From positions 1-37,665 of the forward strand of contig JAISDB010000148.1 of the NCBI GenBank assembly GCA_031265155.1: a stretch of DNA of 37,665 bases, written 5' to 3'. The notes below the pieces were generated by a model. It was given only the letters and a program-made list of their open reading frames with translations, did no database searches and had not been told where the DNA came from. A program made the position numbers and the translations under genes. The DNA comes from Prevotellaceae bacterium. GTDB taxonomy: Bacteria > Bacteroidota > Bacteroidia > Bacteroidales > UBA932. Position 1 is the stretch's first letter, and every line of letters begins with the position of its first letter. Below, one piece after another: positions 18,924-28,679 of the stretch.

Positions 18924-18997
18924 GTGTAACGAGCGATAATTAATATGTTGCATTTATCAATAGTCGTGTAACGTTCAATAAAACAGATGTTACATTT
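18924..18997. promoter_or_regulatory. Two 32-bp imperfect direct repeats upstream of the PUL promoter
   Basis: GTGTAACGAGCGATAATTAATATGTTGCATTT (18924) and GTGTAACGTTCAATAAAACAGATGTTACATTT (18966): 24/32 identical, 42-bp start-to-start. Confidence 0.55.
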
Positions 18998-19024
18998 TTG
19001 TTTCCTGTTACTGTCGCTTCGATT

Positions 19025-19032
19025 TACCTTTG
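19025..19032 (+). promoter_or_regulatory. Bacteroidetes -7 box for the PUL
   Basis: TACCTTTG, ~65 bp upstream of the susC-like ATG. Confidence 0.6.
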
Positions 19033-19097
19033 TATAATGCAAAAACTGTGTTAAAAATGAAATTTATAATATTATTTTCCATGTAAAAAGAACAGGT

Positions 19098-22000
19098 ATG
19101 AATTTAACAAGAACAAAAAAGAACAGGCTGAAAAAACTGTTGACAGGAAATAGCCTGTATTTGTGTATGCTGTTGATTCCTTTGGGTTTGTCAGCCCAAA
19201 CCGGAATTGCGGTTAAAGGTCAGGTTACCGATAAGGATGGACCTCTGTCAGGAGTTGTAGTTTTGGTTCAGGGAACCAATAAATATGCTGTTACAGACGA
19301 TAATGGCGATTATTCCATTACGGTAAGCGATGAAAATTCCGTTTTATCGATTTCTTACGTCGGGTATAAAACGGTAAACGAACAGGTGGCAGGCAGAACG
19401 CTTATCAATATCATGCTTGAAGAAGATATTGCCACGCTCACAGAATCTGTTGTGGTGGGCTATGGGCAGATGAAACGAAGCGATTTGACAGGTTCGGTTG
19501 TTTCCGTTTCATCTGATGTTATTACAAAATCGGTGGTTACTTCTATCGATCAGGTATTGAACAGGGCGGCAGGCGTGCAGATTACTCAAAACTCAGGTAT
19601 GCCCGGCGCAAGTACATCTGTAAGAATCAGAGGTATAAGTTCGTTGAACGCTTCTAACGAGCCTATTTATGTGATAGATGGAGTAATTATTGATGGCGGT
19701 TCGTCAAGCGGTAACAATACAAACACAAATGCAATATCGTTTGTCAATCCTGCCGATATTGTTTCGATAGACATATTGAAAGATGCTTCGGCTACGGCGA
19801 TTTATGGCTCAAGAGCATCGAACGGCGTTATTATCATTACAACCAAACGCGGACAAAAAGGCGATGCTTCGGTTACTTACAACGGTTATGCAGGCTGGCA
19901 GCAAATACCCGGAAAACTGGATGTGTTAAACCTGCGGGAATATGCAATACACCGTAATACGCTTGCAGAATTGGGCATTTCGCAATGGAACAGCAATTTT
20001 GTTCGTCCCGACTTGCTGGGAAACGGTACCGACTGGCAGGATGAATTATTTACAAGCGCTTTTATGCAAAGTCACAATATCTCCATTTCGGGAGGAAGCG
20101 AACGAAACACTTACGCAATGACGGCAGGATATTTGAATCAAGACGGTATTGCAGCAGGTTCGGGATTTAAGAGATTGAACCTGACAGGAAATTTTGATGC
20201 GCAGGTAAAAGATTTTTTGAAAGCCGGAATAAACTTTGCATTAAGCAATTCAAATCAAAAACTGACTGTTTCCGATCAATCGCTGATTTCGGTTGCATTA
20301 AGAACAACGCCCGATGTTCCCGTACGCAATGCCGACGGCTCTTTTGCAGGAACAGAAGAGCAGTTTATGCCGCGCAATCCGATGGCATTGGCATCGCTGG
20401 TTAATAATACAAATGAAACGACCGGAATACGCGGAAATACTTATCTGGAAGCCAAAATTTGGGACGGATTAACCGTACGTACCGAATTGTCCTTTAACTA
20501 CGGCATTACAAATACATATAGATTTCAACCCAAATACAGCCTTTCATCAACTCAATTTGCCGACGACAACCAGGGCGATTATAACAAGCAGTACAACAAG
20601 TACTGGAACTGGAATACTGTTGCAACGTACGGCAAAACGTTCGGCGTGCATACCATCAACGCCATGCTGGGGCACGAAATGCAAAAATCATTTTGGGAAT
20701 TTATATCGGGAAGCCGGACAGGATATATTGTGAATACCGGAATGCCTGGTTTGAATTTGGGCGATGCTACAACTGCCACCAACAACGGATATCCCGAATC
20801 CAGCGCAATTCAATCGTTTTTTGGTCGCGCGTTCTACTCGTTCGACGATAAATATTTAATAACCGCAACATTACGGCGGGACGGCTCATCAAAACTTCCG
20901 GCGGAAAATCGCTGGGACTGGTTTCCATCTGCAGCCGTAGCGTGGAAAATATCCAATGAAACATTCTTTAAAAACATCGACTTTCTTAAACATGTTGATA
21001 ATGCGAAACTGCGCTTAGGCTGGGGACTTGTAGGCAACCAGAATATTCCAGACAATAATGCTTTCCGATCCGTGTACAGTACGGTAACAACAAATTTCGG
21101 AACAGGCTTGCTGGCAAGCAATACGCCAAATACAAACATAGTATGGGAAAAAACGGGTTCATACAATATCGGGCTGGACTTGAATCTGTTTAACAACCGA
21201 ATCGAATTCATTGCCGATTTCTATTACAAGAAGACGCAGAATCTGTTGCTTCAGGCATCGCTTCCTGTTTATTCGGGAACAAGCGGAACCGGCGGAAGCG
21301 CCCGCCCGTGGGTTAATCTCGGTTCACTCGAAAATAAAGGCTTTGAACTGACATTGAGTACCGTAAATCTTAACACAAAAGATTTCCTGTGGCGTACAAA
21401 TATCACGTTTTCGTTAAATAGAAATAAAATGCTGTCGATTAACACTCAAACAGGTACAGATGTCCGAAGCATTGCAGATCCCGAAGGCGGCACAACTACT
21501 CTTACGCGAACGGTCGTAGGTCAGCCTGTAGGACAGTTCTACGGCTATCAGATCATAGGACGTTTTGAAAAGCCAACCGATTTTTATTACAAGGATGCCG
21601 ACGGTAATATAAAACGTACTCCCGTTATGTTTGACCTGCCGATAGATGAACTTAACGGCGTATGGATTGGCGATTTTATGTATGCAGACCGCAACGGAGA
21701 TGGAAAAATTGATGAAAACGACCTTACCTTTATAGGAAATCCCGAACCTAAATTTACTTTCGGAATCAGCAATACCTTTACTTATAAAAACTGGGATTTG
21801 ACTGTATTTCTCACAGGCTCGGTAGGCAATAAAGCAGTAAATTACATGCGGAGATGGATGGAAAATCCGCGGCGAAATATTTCAAACCTGTTTTCAAAAG
21901 CCACGCGGTATGCACAGACAGGATTGATTAACCCGAACGGATCCGACAATGATTACAGGAATCTTCAAATTACAGGCGGCGACAGCGACATGCCCCGCAT

Positions 22001-22310
22001 ACCTCTTTCAACCGCAACTTCCGACTACGACTTTGCATTCAGCGACAGATATGTTGAAGATGGTTCTTATCTTCGTATTCAGAACATATCGCTCGGATAT
22101 ACCTTACCTTCCAAATTAACCGGCAAATTCGGCGTCAGGACGGTTAAGCTGTATATTAACCTGCAGAACGTATATACATTTACTGATTATTCCGGTTACG
22201 ATCCCGAAATAGGCATATCGTACAGCAACGGCAACCAGTTAACCGGAGTTGATTTCGGACGCTATCCTTCACCGCGTATTTATACATTTGGAATTAATAT
22301 TACTTTCTAA
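19098..22310 (+). CDS. SusC-like TonB-linked outer membrane transporter
   Basis: CarboxypepD_reg-like N-terminus (VKGQVTDKDGPLSGVVVLVQGT), ESVVVGYGQMKRSDLTGSV TonB box/plug, SASATAIYGSRASNGVIIITTKRG-type motif, C-terminal beta-strand PSPRIYTFGINITF. Confidence 0.96.
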   Translation: MNLTRTKKNRLKKLLTGNSLYLCMLLIPLGLSAQTGIAVKGQVTDKDGPLSGVVVLVQGTNKYAVTDDNGDYSITVSDENSVLSISYVGYKTVNEQVAGRTLINIMLEEDIATLTESVVVGYGQMKRSDLTGSVVSVSSDVITKSVVTSIDQVLNRAAGVQITQNSGMPGASTSVRIRGISSLNASNEPIYVIDGVIIDGGSSSGNNTNTNAISFVNPADIVSIDILKDASATAIYGSRASNGVIIITTKRGQKGDASVTYNGYAGWQQIPGKLDVLNLREYAIHRNTLAELGISQWNSNFVRPDLLGNGTDWQDELFTSAFMQSHNISISGGSERNTYAMTAGYLNQDGIAAGSGFKRLNLTGNFDAQVKDFLKAGINFALSNSNQKLTVSDQSLISVALRTTPDVPVRNADGSFAGTEEQFMPRNPMALASLVNNTNETTGIRGNTYLEAKIWDGLTVRTELSFNYGITNTYRFQPKYSLSSTQFADDNQGDYNKQYNKYWNWNTVATYGKTFGVHTINAMLGHEMQKSFWEFISGSRTGYIVNTGMPGLNLGDATTATNNGYPESSAIQSFFGRAFYSFDDKYLITATLRRDGSSKLPAENRWDWFPSAAVAWKISNETFFKNIDFLKHVDNAKLRLGWGLVGNQNIPDNNAFRSVYSTVTTNFGTGLLASNTPNTNIVWEKTGSYNIGLDLNLFNNRIEFIADFYYKKTQNLLLQASLPVYSGTSGTGGSARPWVNLGSLENKGFELTLSTVNLNTKDFLWRTNITFSLNRNKMLSINTQTGTDVRSIADPEGGTTTLTRTVVGQPVGQFYGYQIIGRFEKPTDFYYKDADGNIKRTPVMFDLPIDELNGVWIGDFMYADRNGDGKIDENDLTFIGNPEPKFTFGISNTFTYKNWDLTVFLTGSVGNKAVNYMRRWMENPRRNISNLFSKATRYAQTGLINPNGSDNDYRNLQITGGDSDMPRIPLSTATSDYDFAFSDRYVEDGSYLRIQNISLGYTLPSKLTGKFGVRTVKLYINLQNVYTFTDYSGYDPEIGISYSNGNQLTGVDFGRYPSPRIYTFGINITF

Positions 22311-22321
22311 ATTAAAATAAG

Positions 22322-23980
22322 ATGAATATGAACACTAAAAAATTAATATATTCGATTACGGTTGCATTAACCTTATCGTTGAGTTCGTGCAGCGATTTTC
22401 TTGAAATTACGCCAAGAAATGTAGTAACGGGAAGCAGTTTGACTGCCGAAAATCTTTCAGCGCTCACATCGCCCCTTTATAATATTGTATGGGCTGATTT
22501 TAATTCTCAATTTTATTATGGTTTGGGCGATGGCGCTTCGTATAATTTATACGCGCCCTATTCAAACTATATTTATCCTTTTGCCGATTTTTCGGTAACA
22601 GGACTTACAGGACCGCTGGTAAACGCATGGTCGTCGTTCTATCAGGTTGTGCAGCAAGCCAACAAAATAATAATAAGCGTAAACGAAAGTTCTGCAAGTC
22701 AGGATGCGAAAAATCAATACATTGGCGAAGCGCGTTTTATGCGGGGAACTGCCTACTGGTACTTGGCATCGCTGTGGGGAAATGTGATTATATCCGAAGA
22801 CCCTGCGCAAACAGTAAGCAATCCGTTGATGAATACGCATCGCAGCAGCGATGTTTTCGAATTTGCCATACGCGATTTGGAATTTGCGGCAAAATATTTA
22901 CCTGAAAATCCTCCGCAAGCAGGACGTATCGACAGATATGCTGCATTTGGAATGTTATCGCGGGTATATTTGGCGTATTCGGGATTTGTATCGGGACAGT
23001 CGAATCCAAATTCGGGAACGCGCGACAGCGAATATCTGGATCTTGCAAAAAAAGCGGCAGAAAAAGTTATCGGTGAAAGCAAATACAGGCTAATGGATAA
23101 CTATCCGGATCTGTTTAAAGTGGAAAATAACAACAATTCGGAATCCGTATTTGCTTTTCAATGGGTGCCTGGAATGAACAGCAGTACGGGCTGGGGAGTC
23201 ATCAACAATCATCAGGCGTATTTTGCATACAGTTCGGAAATTACCGGCGATGATGCCGCCTGGGGCGACTGGACGCGAGCTACGTATGATGTGATTAAGG
23301 AATACGCTCTTGCCGACACAATTCGTCGCAGGGCTACGTGGATGGGCTACGGAGATTTTTATCCGGAAATCAATAAAGCCAACGGCGGCTTACTTTGTGA
23401 ACGAAGCAACGGACAGCAGTACCTTAATGTAAAAAAAGGCGTTGTCGGTTCTACAAAAGATAATCCTGCCATTGCGCGTATGAATTCCGCCCTGAACACA
23501 TACATGCTGCGTCTGGCTGAAGTTTATTTGAATTACGCCGAAGCAATACTGGGCAACAGCGCCGCTACAACCGATGTTAATGCACTGCTGTATTTCAATA
23601 AGGTTCGCTATCGTGCAAAAATGCCCGAAAAGTCAAGCATTTCATACGAAGATATACGTTACGAGCGCCGTGTTGAATTTTGTATGGAAGGTCAATACTG
23701 GTATGATTTGATTAGCCGCTCGTATTACAAGCGGCAGGATGTTATAGAATACCTTATTGCTCAACACAGAGAAATTATTGTACCGTTTCTTTTTGAATCG
23801 CCCAATAATTTAAGTCCGGATACTTCGAGAGATGAAGCCTCACGCGCTATCGGCAATATTGATGCATCGGTATTTTTATTGCCTTATCCATCGGATGAAG
23901 TGATACAGAATCCATTATTGAGGGAAGCTCCGATTCCTTATCAGTTTACTGAAGAAAGAATAACAGATTTATTTAATTAA
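22322..23980 (+). CDS. SusD/RagB-like glycan-binding lipoprotein
   Basis: Lipobox LSSCSDFLEITPRN; GEARFMRGTAYWYLASLWG; LRLAEVYLNYAEAI; RRVEFCMEGQYWYDLIS. Confidence 0.95.
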   Translation: MNMNTKKLIYSITVALTLSLSSCSDFLEITPRNVVTGSSLTAENLSALTSPLYNIVWADFNSQFYYGLGDGASYNLYAPYSNYIYPFADFSVTGLTGPLVNAWSSFYQVVQQANKIIISVNESSASQDAKNQYIGEARFMRGTAYWYLASLWGNVIISEDPAQTVSNPLMNTHRSSDVFEFAIRDLEFAAKYLPENPPQAGRIDRYAAFGMLSRVYLAYSGFVSGQSNPNSGTRDSEYLDLAKKAAEKVIGESKYRLMDNYPDLFKVENNNNSESVFAFQWVPGMNSSTGWGVINNHQAYFAYSSEITGDDAAWGDWTRATYDVIKEYALADTIRRRATWMGYGDFYPEINKANGGLLCERSNGQQYLNVKKGVVGSTKDNPAIARMNSALNTYMLRLAEVYLNYAEAILGNSAATTDVNALLYFNKVRYRAKMPEKSSISYEDIRYERRVEFCMEGQYWYDLISRSYYKRQDVIEYLIAQHREIIVPFLFESPNNLSPDTSRDEASRAIGNIDASVFLLPYPSDEVIQNPLLREAPIPYQFTEERITDLFN

Positions 23981-23991
23981 AATATATCAAA

Positions 23992-25299
23992 ATGAAAAAC
24001 ATAATATACAAAAGTCTTTTTGCATGGCTCGCGATTGTAAGCGCATCGGTGATTTGCCTTACATCGTGCAAAGACGATGAAAATAACTTGAATACGCCAT
24101 TGAAAATTACAGCAGTTTATTTGGAAGATTCACAATCTTCGGTACCCGACAGGCTCGTGGAATATGCCCGTCTGGGACAGACCCTGCGCTTGGAAGGTTC
24201 CGGATTTAGCGGTTTGCAGAAAATATATATAAACGGACGTTCTACCTTTTTCAATACCGCACTGTTGACAGATGCCAACGTGTTTGTAAGCATTTCCGGC
24301 GAAACTCCGATATTGGATGCCGACCCTGATATAAGAAATACAATTATTCTTGAAAAAAACGGAACTCAATACACATATCCGTTTGAAATTCGGCTGGCTG
24401 CGCCTTCAATTACTGGCGTTTCGCACACGATGCCTCAAGCAGGCGAAGAAATTACCGTTTACGGTACAGGCTTGCAGGGAATAGACAGGGTAATATTCCC
24501 CGGCGATGTTGCAGTAACGGGCGGGATAATATCCGACAATGTGGATGGTAAGTACTGTATTGTTACGGTGCCTGCCGGAATTTCCGACGATGGCGGCTCT
24601 TTGTTTATCGAAGGTATTAACGGCGGAGCATATTCTCCTGCTTATTTTAATTTCAAACGTGGGCTGTTTCACAATTTCGATAATGTAAATAACTATTCGT
24701 GGTCGTCGGGTATTGATGATGCAGGAACGCCTTTGACAGATATAATTCCTGCGTTGGGAAGTCAGCCGAAATCACAGGGCGGATACCAGTGTTTCAATTT
24801 TAGCGGAGCAACCATTGCCGCCAACGCCGATAAACGCTACTGGACTAACTCTGCCGACTGGCCTGCTGCAATGTTGAATGTGATACCCGGGAATACCGCT
24901 GCCGGTATGGCTGCAGTACAAATGGACATTTATGTCGAAGGAAACTGGAATTCGGGAGTTATTCGTATGGTAATGGCTGATGGTTCGGGTACCGACAGAT
25001 ATTGCATGCTTTATCGTCCGTGGTACAGAAACGGAGCTGTCGTGCCGTTCGAAAATCCGGGCTGCTGGTACACTATTACGCTTCCGTTCAGCGACAGCGA
25101 CGATTATTCCGGAAAAACTTTTGTCGATGTTGTTGCTTCGATGTCAAATGCAAGCTATAAGCAGTCGGGACCATGGTTTCATAATACAGGAATAACTGAT
25201 GTTTTTGAACCTGAAGCAACAGATGTAAAAGTTTATTTTGATAATTTGCGCGTAGTGCCGCTGGATACGCCTGTTTATGATGAATTTGGGGATGAATAA
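23992..25299 (+). CDS. Surface glycan-binding lipoprotein with IPT/TIG domains
   Basis: Lipobox ICLTSCKDD; GQTLRLEGSGFSGLQKIYING and PQAGEEITVYGTGLQGIDRVIFPG TIG repeats; position after susC/D; C-terminal beta-rich glycan-binding-like domain. Confidence 0.8.
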   Translation: MKNIIYKSLFAWLAIVSASVICLTSCKDDENNLNTPLKITAVYLEDSQSSVPDRLVEYARLGQTLRLEGSGFSGLQKIYINGRSTFFNTALLTDANVFVSISGETPILDADPDIRNTIILEKNGTQYTYPFEIRLAAPSITGVSHTMPQAGEEITVYGTGLQGIDRVIFPGDVAVTGGIISDNVDGKYCIVTVPAGISDDGGSLFIEGINGGAYSPAYFNFKRGLFHNFDNVNNYSWSSGIDDAGTPLTDIIPALGSQPKSQGGYQCFNFSGATIAANADKRYWTNSADWPAAMLNVIPGNTAAGMAAVQMDIYVEGNWNSGVIRMVMADGSGTDRYCMLYRPWYRNGAVVPFENPGCWYTITLPFSDSDDYSGKTFVDVVASMSNASYKQSGPWFHNTGITDVFEPEATDVKVYFDNLRVVPLDTPVYDEFGDE

Positions 25300-25329
25300 A
25301 ATAATGTATAAAATTTTAAGATTAACAAT

Positions 25330-27504
25330 ATGAAATATTTTAAATTTATTTTCCCTGCAATATTACTTGCAGGAAGTTTATTTTCGTGCAATGATGTTGA
25401 CGAATTTAAATATGGCGATGGAAGGACTCCTCTAACCGATATAAAAGACATTCCGCTTTCATTTGACGAAAAACTTGGACTGTACGGAAATCTGACGGAA
25501 TATATTCCGTCGGGAATGTTATTGGGTTGCGGCATTGATATGGTTGATGGCTATATGAATAACGAAACATACCGCAATTTGACAAATGCAAATTTTAACG
25601 CCGTTACGGCAGGTTATCACATGAAGCACGGCGCTGTTGTAAGCAATACCGGTTCATTGAATTTTCAGACTGTTGATAATTTCGTTAACGCTTTGCCTGC
25701 AAATATTGATTTGTTCGGACATACGCTTGTATGGCATCAAAATCAGAACAAAACATATCTTAATCGGCTTACAGCTCCCGAAGTGATAGCTGCGCCGGGC
25801 GAAAATCTGCTGGATTTAAGCGCATTGGAAGATGGAACATTTACAGGCTGGGGCAGAAATAATGCATCGGGCATAACCTTATCAACAGGCGAAGGACGCA
25901 GTGGAGGAGATGCCGTACGTCTGGAAACGATCACCGGTGACAACGAGTGGGATACTCAACTTACTTCTCCCGAAATTCCCGCTGTAACAGGGCATACTTA
26001 TGAACTTTCGTTTTGGATAAGATCCGAAGCGTTTGGTCAGGGCAGAGTTTCGTTTGCAGGAATGACAAACAACTATCCGTGGGTAAACGGAGGAGCGTTG
26101 TTTGATACGGATGAAACATGGCAGGAAATAACTTACTCAGATTTGGAAGCGGCAGACGACGTTATAAAAATATCTTTCGATTTGGGAAAAACAGCAGGCG
26201 TATATTATATTGATATTAACTCAATAAGTGTAACAGATAAAGATGCGGAACCCGCCTACGTAAATCTGATTGCAAACGGTACTTTAGATGATAATTTGGA
26301 TGGATGGGCAAAATGGAATGGCGCAGACAACTGTATGACGCAAGCGGCAACAGCCGATTCATACGAAGGAACAGGCGCCCTGCAAGTAGAAAACGCTACG
26401 GCAGGCAACGAATGGGACACTCAGATACATGTAGATTTTACATCAGCGTTAGAGGAAGATAAGAATTATGAAGTTTCGTTTATGATAAAGTCGGATGCTG
26501 ATGCTACCATGAGATGCTCAACAGCGGGCGGAACGGCTCATTATCAAGGCACACAAAACACAGGCGCTTCGTGGACTAAAATAACATGGGAATTTGTCGG
26601 ACACGGCGACGAAACAGGATTGAATTTTGATCTTGGAAAAAGCGCTGCAACATATTACATTGATAACGTATTGGTAAGAGAAATTATTGATGGCGGAGGC
26701 GGAACAATTGTCATAGATAAAACATGGGAACAGAAAGTACAGATTATTGACGATGCAATGCGTAACTGGATTACCGAAATGGTAAATCATTATAAGAACC
26801 GTGTACACGACTGGGATGTCGTTAACGAACCAATGACCGAAGGCGGAAATGTTCGTCCGGGACAGGAAGTTACGGAAGCAGCCGATGAGTTCTATTGGCA
26901 ATATTATCTTGGCAACGACTATGCCGTTAAAGCATTTCAGTATGCGCGCGCAGTCTGCAATGCCGGCGATAAGCTGTTTATCAACGATTATAATCTCGAA
27001 TCGAATAACTCAAAGCTCGAAGGAATCATAAGTTATGTAAATTATATTGAGCAGCAGGGTCAAACGGTTGATGGCATTGGAACTCAGACTCATGCTTATA
27101 TACGAAATGCAGACGAATCTACAATAAACGAGATGAAAACAGGAATCGACAACATGTTCCAAAAATTAGCCGCTACCGGAAAACTTGTCAAAGTATCGGA
27201 ACTGGATATTCGAGTAGGTTCTACTTCTCCAAGTCCCGACCTGCTGCAGCTTCAATCGGATATGTACCGTTATGTGATTGAATCGTACGTAAGAAACGTA
27301 CCTCAGGCACAGCGTTACGGAATTACAATATGGGGAATAAGCGATGGCAACAACGGTTCGTGGCTCGAAGATGATGCTCCCTGCGTTTGGGATGGTAATT
27401 ATAACCGTAAACCTGCGTACATGGGCGTTGCAAACGGACTGGCAGGATACGATGTAAGCGCCGACTGGGACTACGGTTATATGACCGACTCGCAAAATCC
27501 GTAA
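25330..27504 (+). CDS. GH10 endo-1,4-beta-xylanase with two internal carbohydrate-binding modules
   Basis: GHTLVWHQNQ ... two CBM4/9-like modules (GDAVRLETITGDNEWDTQL / TGALQVENATAGNEWDTQI) ... RVHDWDVVNEPMTEGG (acid/base Glu) ... KLVKVSELDIRV (nucleophile Glu) ... YGITIWGISDG. Confidence 0.93.
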   Translation: MKYFKFIFPAILLAGSLFSCNDVDEFKYGDGRTPLTDIKDIPLSFDEKLGLYGNLTEYIPSGMLLGCGIDMVDGYMNNETYRNLTNANFNAVTAGYHMKHGAVVSNTGSLNFQTVDNFVNALPANIDLFGHTLVWHQNQNKTYLNRLTAPEVIAAPGENLLDLSALEDGTFTGWGRNNASGITLSTGEGRSGGDAVRLETITGDNEWDTQLTSPEIPAVTGHTYELSFWIRSEAFGQGRVSFAGMTNNYPWVNGGALFDTDETWQEITYSDLEAADDVIKISFDLGKTAGVYYIDINSISVTDKDAEPAYVNLIANGTLDDNLDGWAKWNGADNCMTQAATADSYEGTGALQVENATAGNEWDTQIHVDFTSALEEDKNYEVSFMIKSDADATMRCSTAGGTAHYQGTQNTGASWTKITWEFVGHGDETGLNFDLGKSAATYYIDNVLVREIIDGGGGTIVIDKTWEQKVQIIDDAMRNWITEMVNHYKNRVHDWDVVNEPMTEGGNVRPGQEVTEAADEFYWQYYLGNDYAVKAFQYARAVCNAGDKLFINDYNLESNNSKLEGIISYVNYIEQQGQTVDGIGTQTHAYIRNADESTINEMKTGIDNMFQKLAATGKLVKVSELDIRVGSTSPSPDLLQLQSDMYRYVIESYVRNVPQAQRYGITIWGISDGNNGSWLEDDAPCVWDGNYNRKPAYMGVANGLAGYDVSADWDYGYMTDSQNP

Positions 27505-27540
27505 AAGTATTGGATTGAATCGGTAAAATTCGGTAATTTT

Positions 27541-27573
27541 GAGGAAAGTTGTCGCATTTCGACAACTTTCCTC
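27541..27573. terminator. 14-bp perfect-stem hairpin after GH10
   Basis: GAGGAAAGTTGTCG-CATTT-CGACAACTTTCCTC. Confidence 0.75.
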
Positions 27574-27643
27574 ATGTTTATAGGCATATTTAGTCGTTCC
27601 TTAAAAAGTATATTTTTCAGAGATAAAAGCGTATAAAGATGTT

Positions 27644-27683
27644 TTTTCTGTTACTTTTGCCTTGACGCAAAAGTAACAGAAAA
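27644..27683. repeat. 17-bp perfect-stem palindromic element
   Basis: TTTTCTGTTACTTTTGC-CTTGAC-GCAAAAGTAACAGAAAA. Confidence 0.75.
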
Positions 27684-27701
27684 GGAAAAAATTATTTATT
27701 T

Positions 27702-27738
27702 TGCAGGGTTTTATGCTTGTATTGATTAAAACCCTGCA
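27702..27738. terminator. 12-bp stem hairpin
   Basis: TGCAGGGTTTTA...TAAAACCCTGCA followed by ATTTTTGC. Confidence 0.6.
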
Positions 27739-27751
27739 ATTTTTGCATCTT

Positions 27752-27812
27752 ATTTTCATTCATAATTATTTATTAATAAATGTTTTGTAGCCTTTTTAAG
27801 GAACAACTATTT
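27752..27812 (+). repeat. Conserved leader, copy B
   Basis: ATTTTCATTCATAATTATTTATTAATAAATGTTTTGTAGCCTTTTTAAGGAACAACTATTT; see copy A at 16766-16826. Confidence 0.8.
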
Positions 27813-27884
27813 ATATTGAGTCTGATAAAAGATTACAGTTATAATTGTGGTTTATAAATTAAATCAACAGATCAGTCATTGGAT

Positions 27885-27995
27885 AGCTTAGTGACCTTTT
27901 ATAAATAACTCAGTAACCTTTTATAAATAGCTTAGTAACCTTTTGCAAATAGCTTAGTAACCTTTTATAAATAGCTCAGTAACCTTTCATAAGAT
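27885..27995 (+). repeat. Tandem array B: 22-bp period, 5 units plus partial sixth
   Basis: AGCTTAGTGACCTTTTATAAAT, AACTCAGTAACCTTTTATAAAT, AGCTTAGTAACCTTTTGCAAAT, AGCTTAGTAACCTTTTATAAAT, AGCTCAGTAACCTTTCATAAGAT, then AGCTTAGTA. Confidence 0.95.
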
Positions 27996-28106
27996 AGCTT
28001 AGTATCGACTTGCCCTATAAATATGGTAAACGCATAATCGAATACTTACAAGTAAATGCTGCTTATTTTTGAAAATAATAATTTACGCTATGCCCTGACG
28101 ACATAA

Positions 28107-28679
28107 TTATTTTCCGTTCCATCGGTAGCTTTCGATATTTGCATTCGACAGGTTTAATGCCCGTTCAACAACAGTTTTTGCAATATCATCGACAGTTTGC
28201 GGCTTGCTGTAAAATGAAGGCGATGCGGGACAAACAATTCCGCCTGCAAGCGTTATTTGTTCCATGTTGCGAATATGTATCAGATTTAACGGCGCTTCAC
28301 GGGTAACTGCAATCAACTTTCTGCGTTCCTTAAGCATTACATCTGCAGTTCGTGAAACAAGATCACTGGCGCATCCGCTTGCAATGCGGGCAAGCATGCC
28401 CATCGAGCAGGGAATAACAATAAGAGCGCCGTAATCGGATGAACCGGAAGCAAAAGGAGCGAACAAATCGTCGTTTTCGTATATGTTAATATGTTTGTAC
28501 TTATTAATATTTTCACAGGTCTCGTAATCGAAAACCCGTTTGCCTGTCGGTGTAAATATTACGGCAATTTCATCAAACTGCGAATAGTGCGCATCAAGTA
28601 TGTCGAGCATGGTTTTTGCGTATATCTGTCCGCTTGCGCCTGTTATTCCTATTATTATTTTTTGTTTTTTCATCTTCAT
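28107..28679 (-). CDS. ubiX: UbiX-family flavin prenyltransferase
   Basis: IIIGITGASGQIYAKTMLDIL, IPCSMGMLARIASGCASDLVSRTADVMLKERRKLIAVTREAPLNLIHIRNM; start moved to MKMKKQ. Confidence 0.94.
   Translation of the reverse strand: MKMKKQKIIIGITGASGQIYAKTMLDILDAHYSQFDEIAVIFTPTGKRVFDYETCENINKYKHINIYENDDLFAPFASGSSDYGALIVIPCSMGMLARIASGCASDLVSRTADVMLKERRKLIAVTREAPLNLIHIRNMEQITLAGGIVCPASPSFYSKPQTVDDIAKTVVERALNLSNANIESYRWNGK

Noticed and set aside
27885-27995. Array B as a CRISPR array or coding repeat
   Set aside because: 22-bp units abut without spacers; all frames I read through the array hit stop codons (TAG/TAA in each unit).
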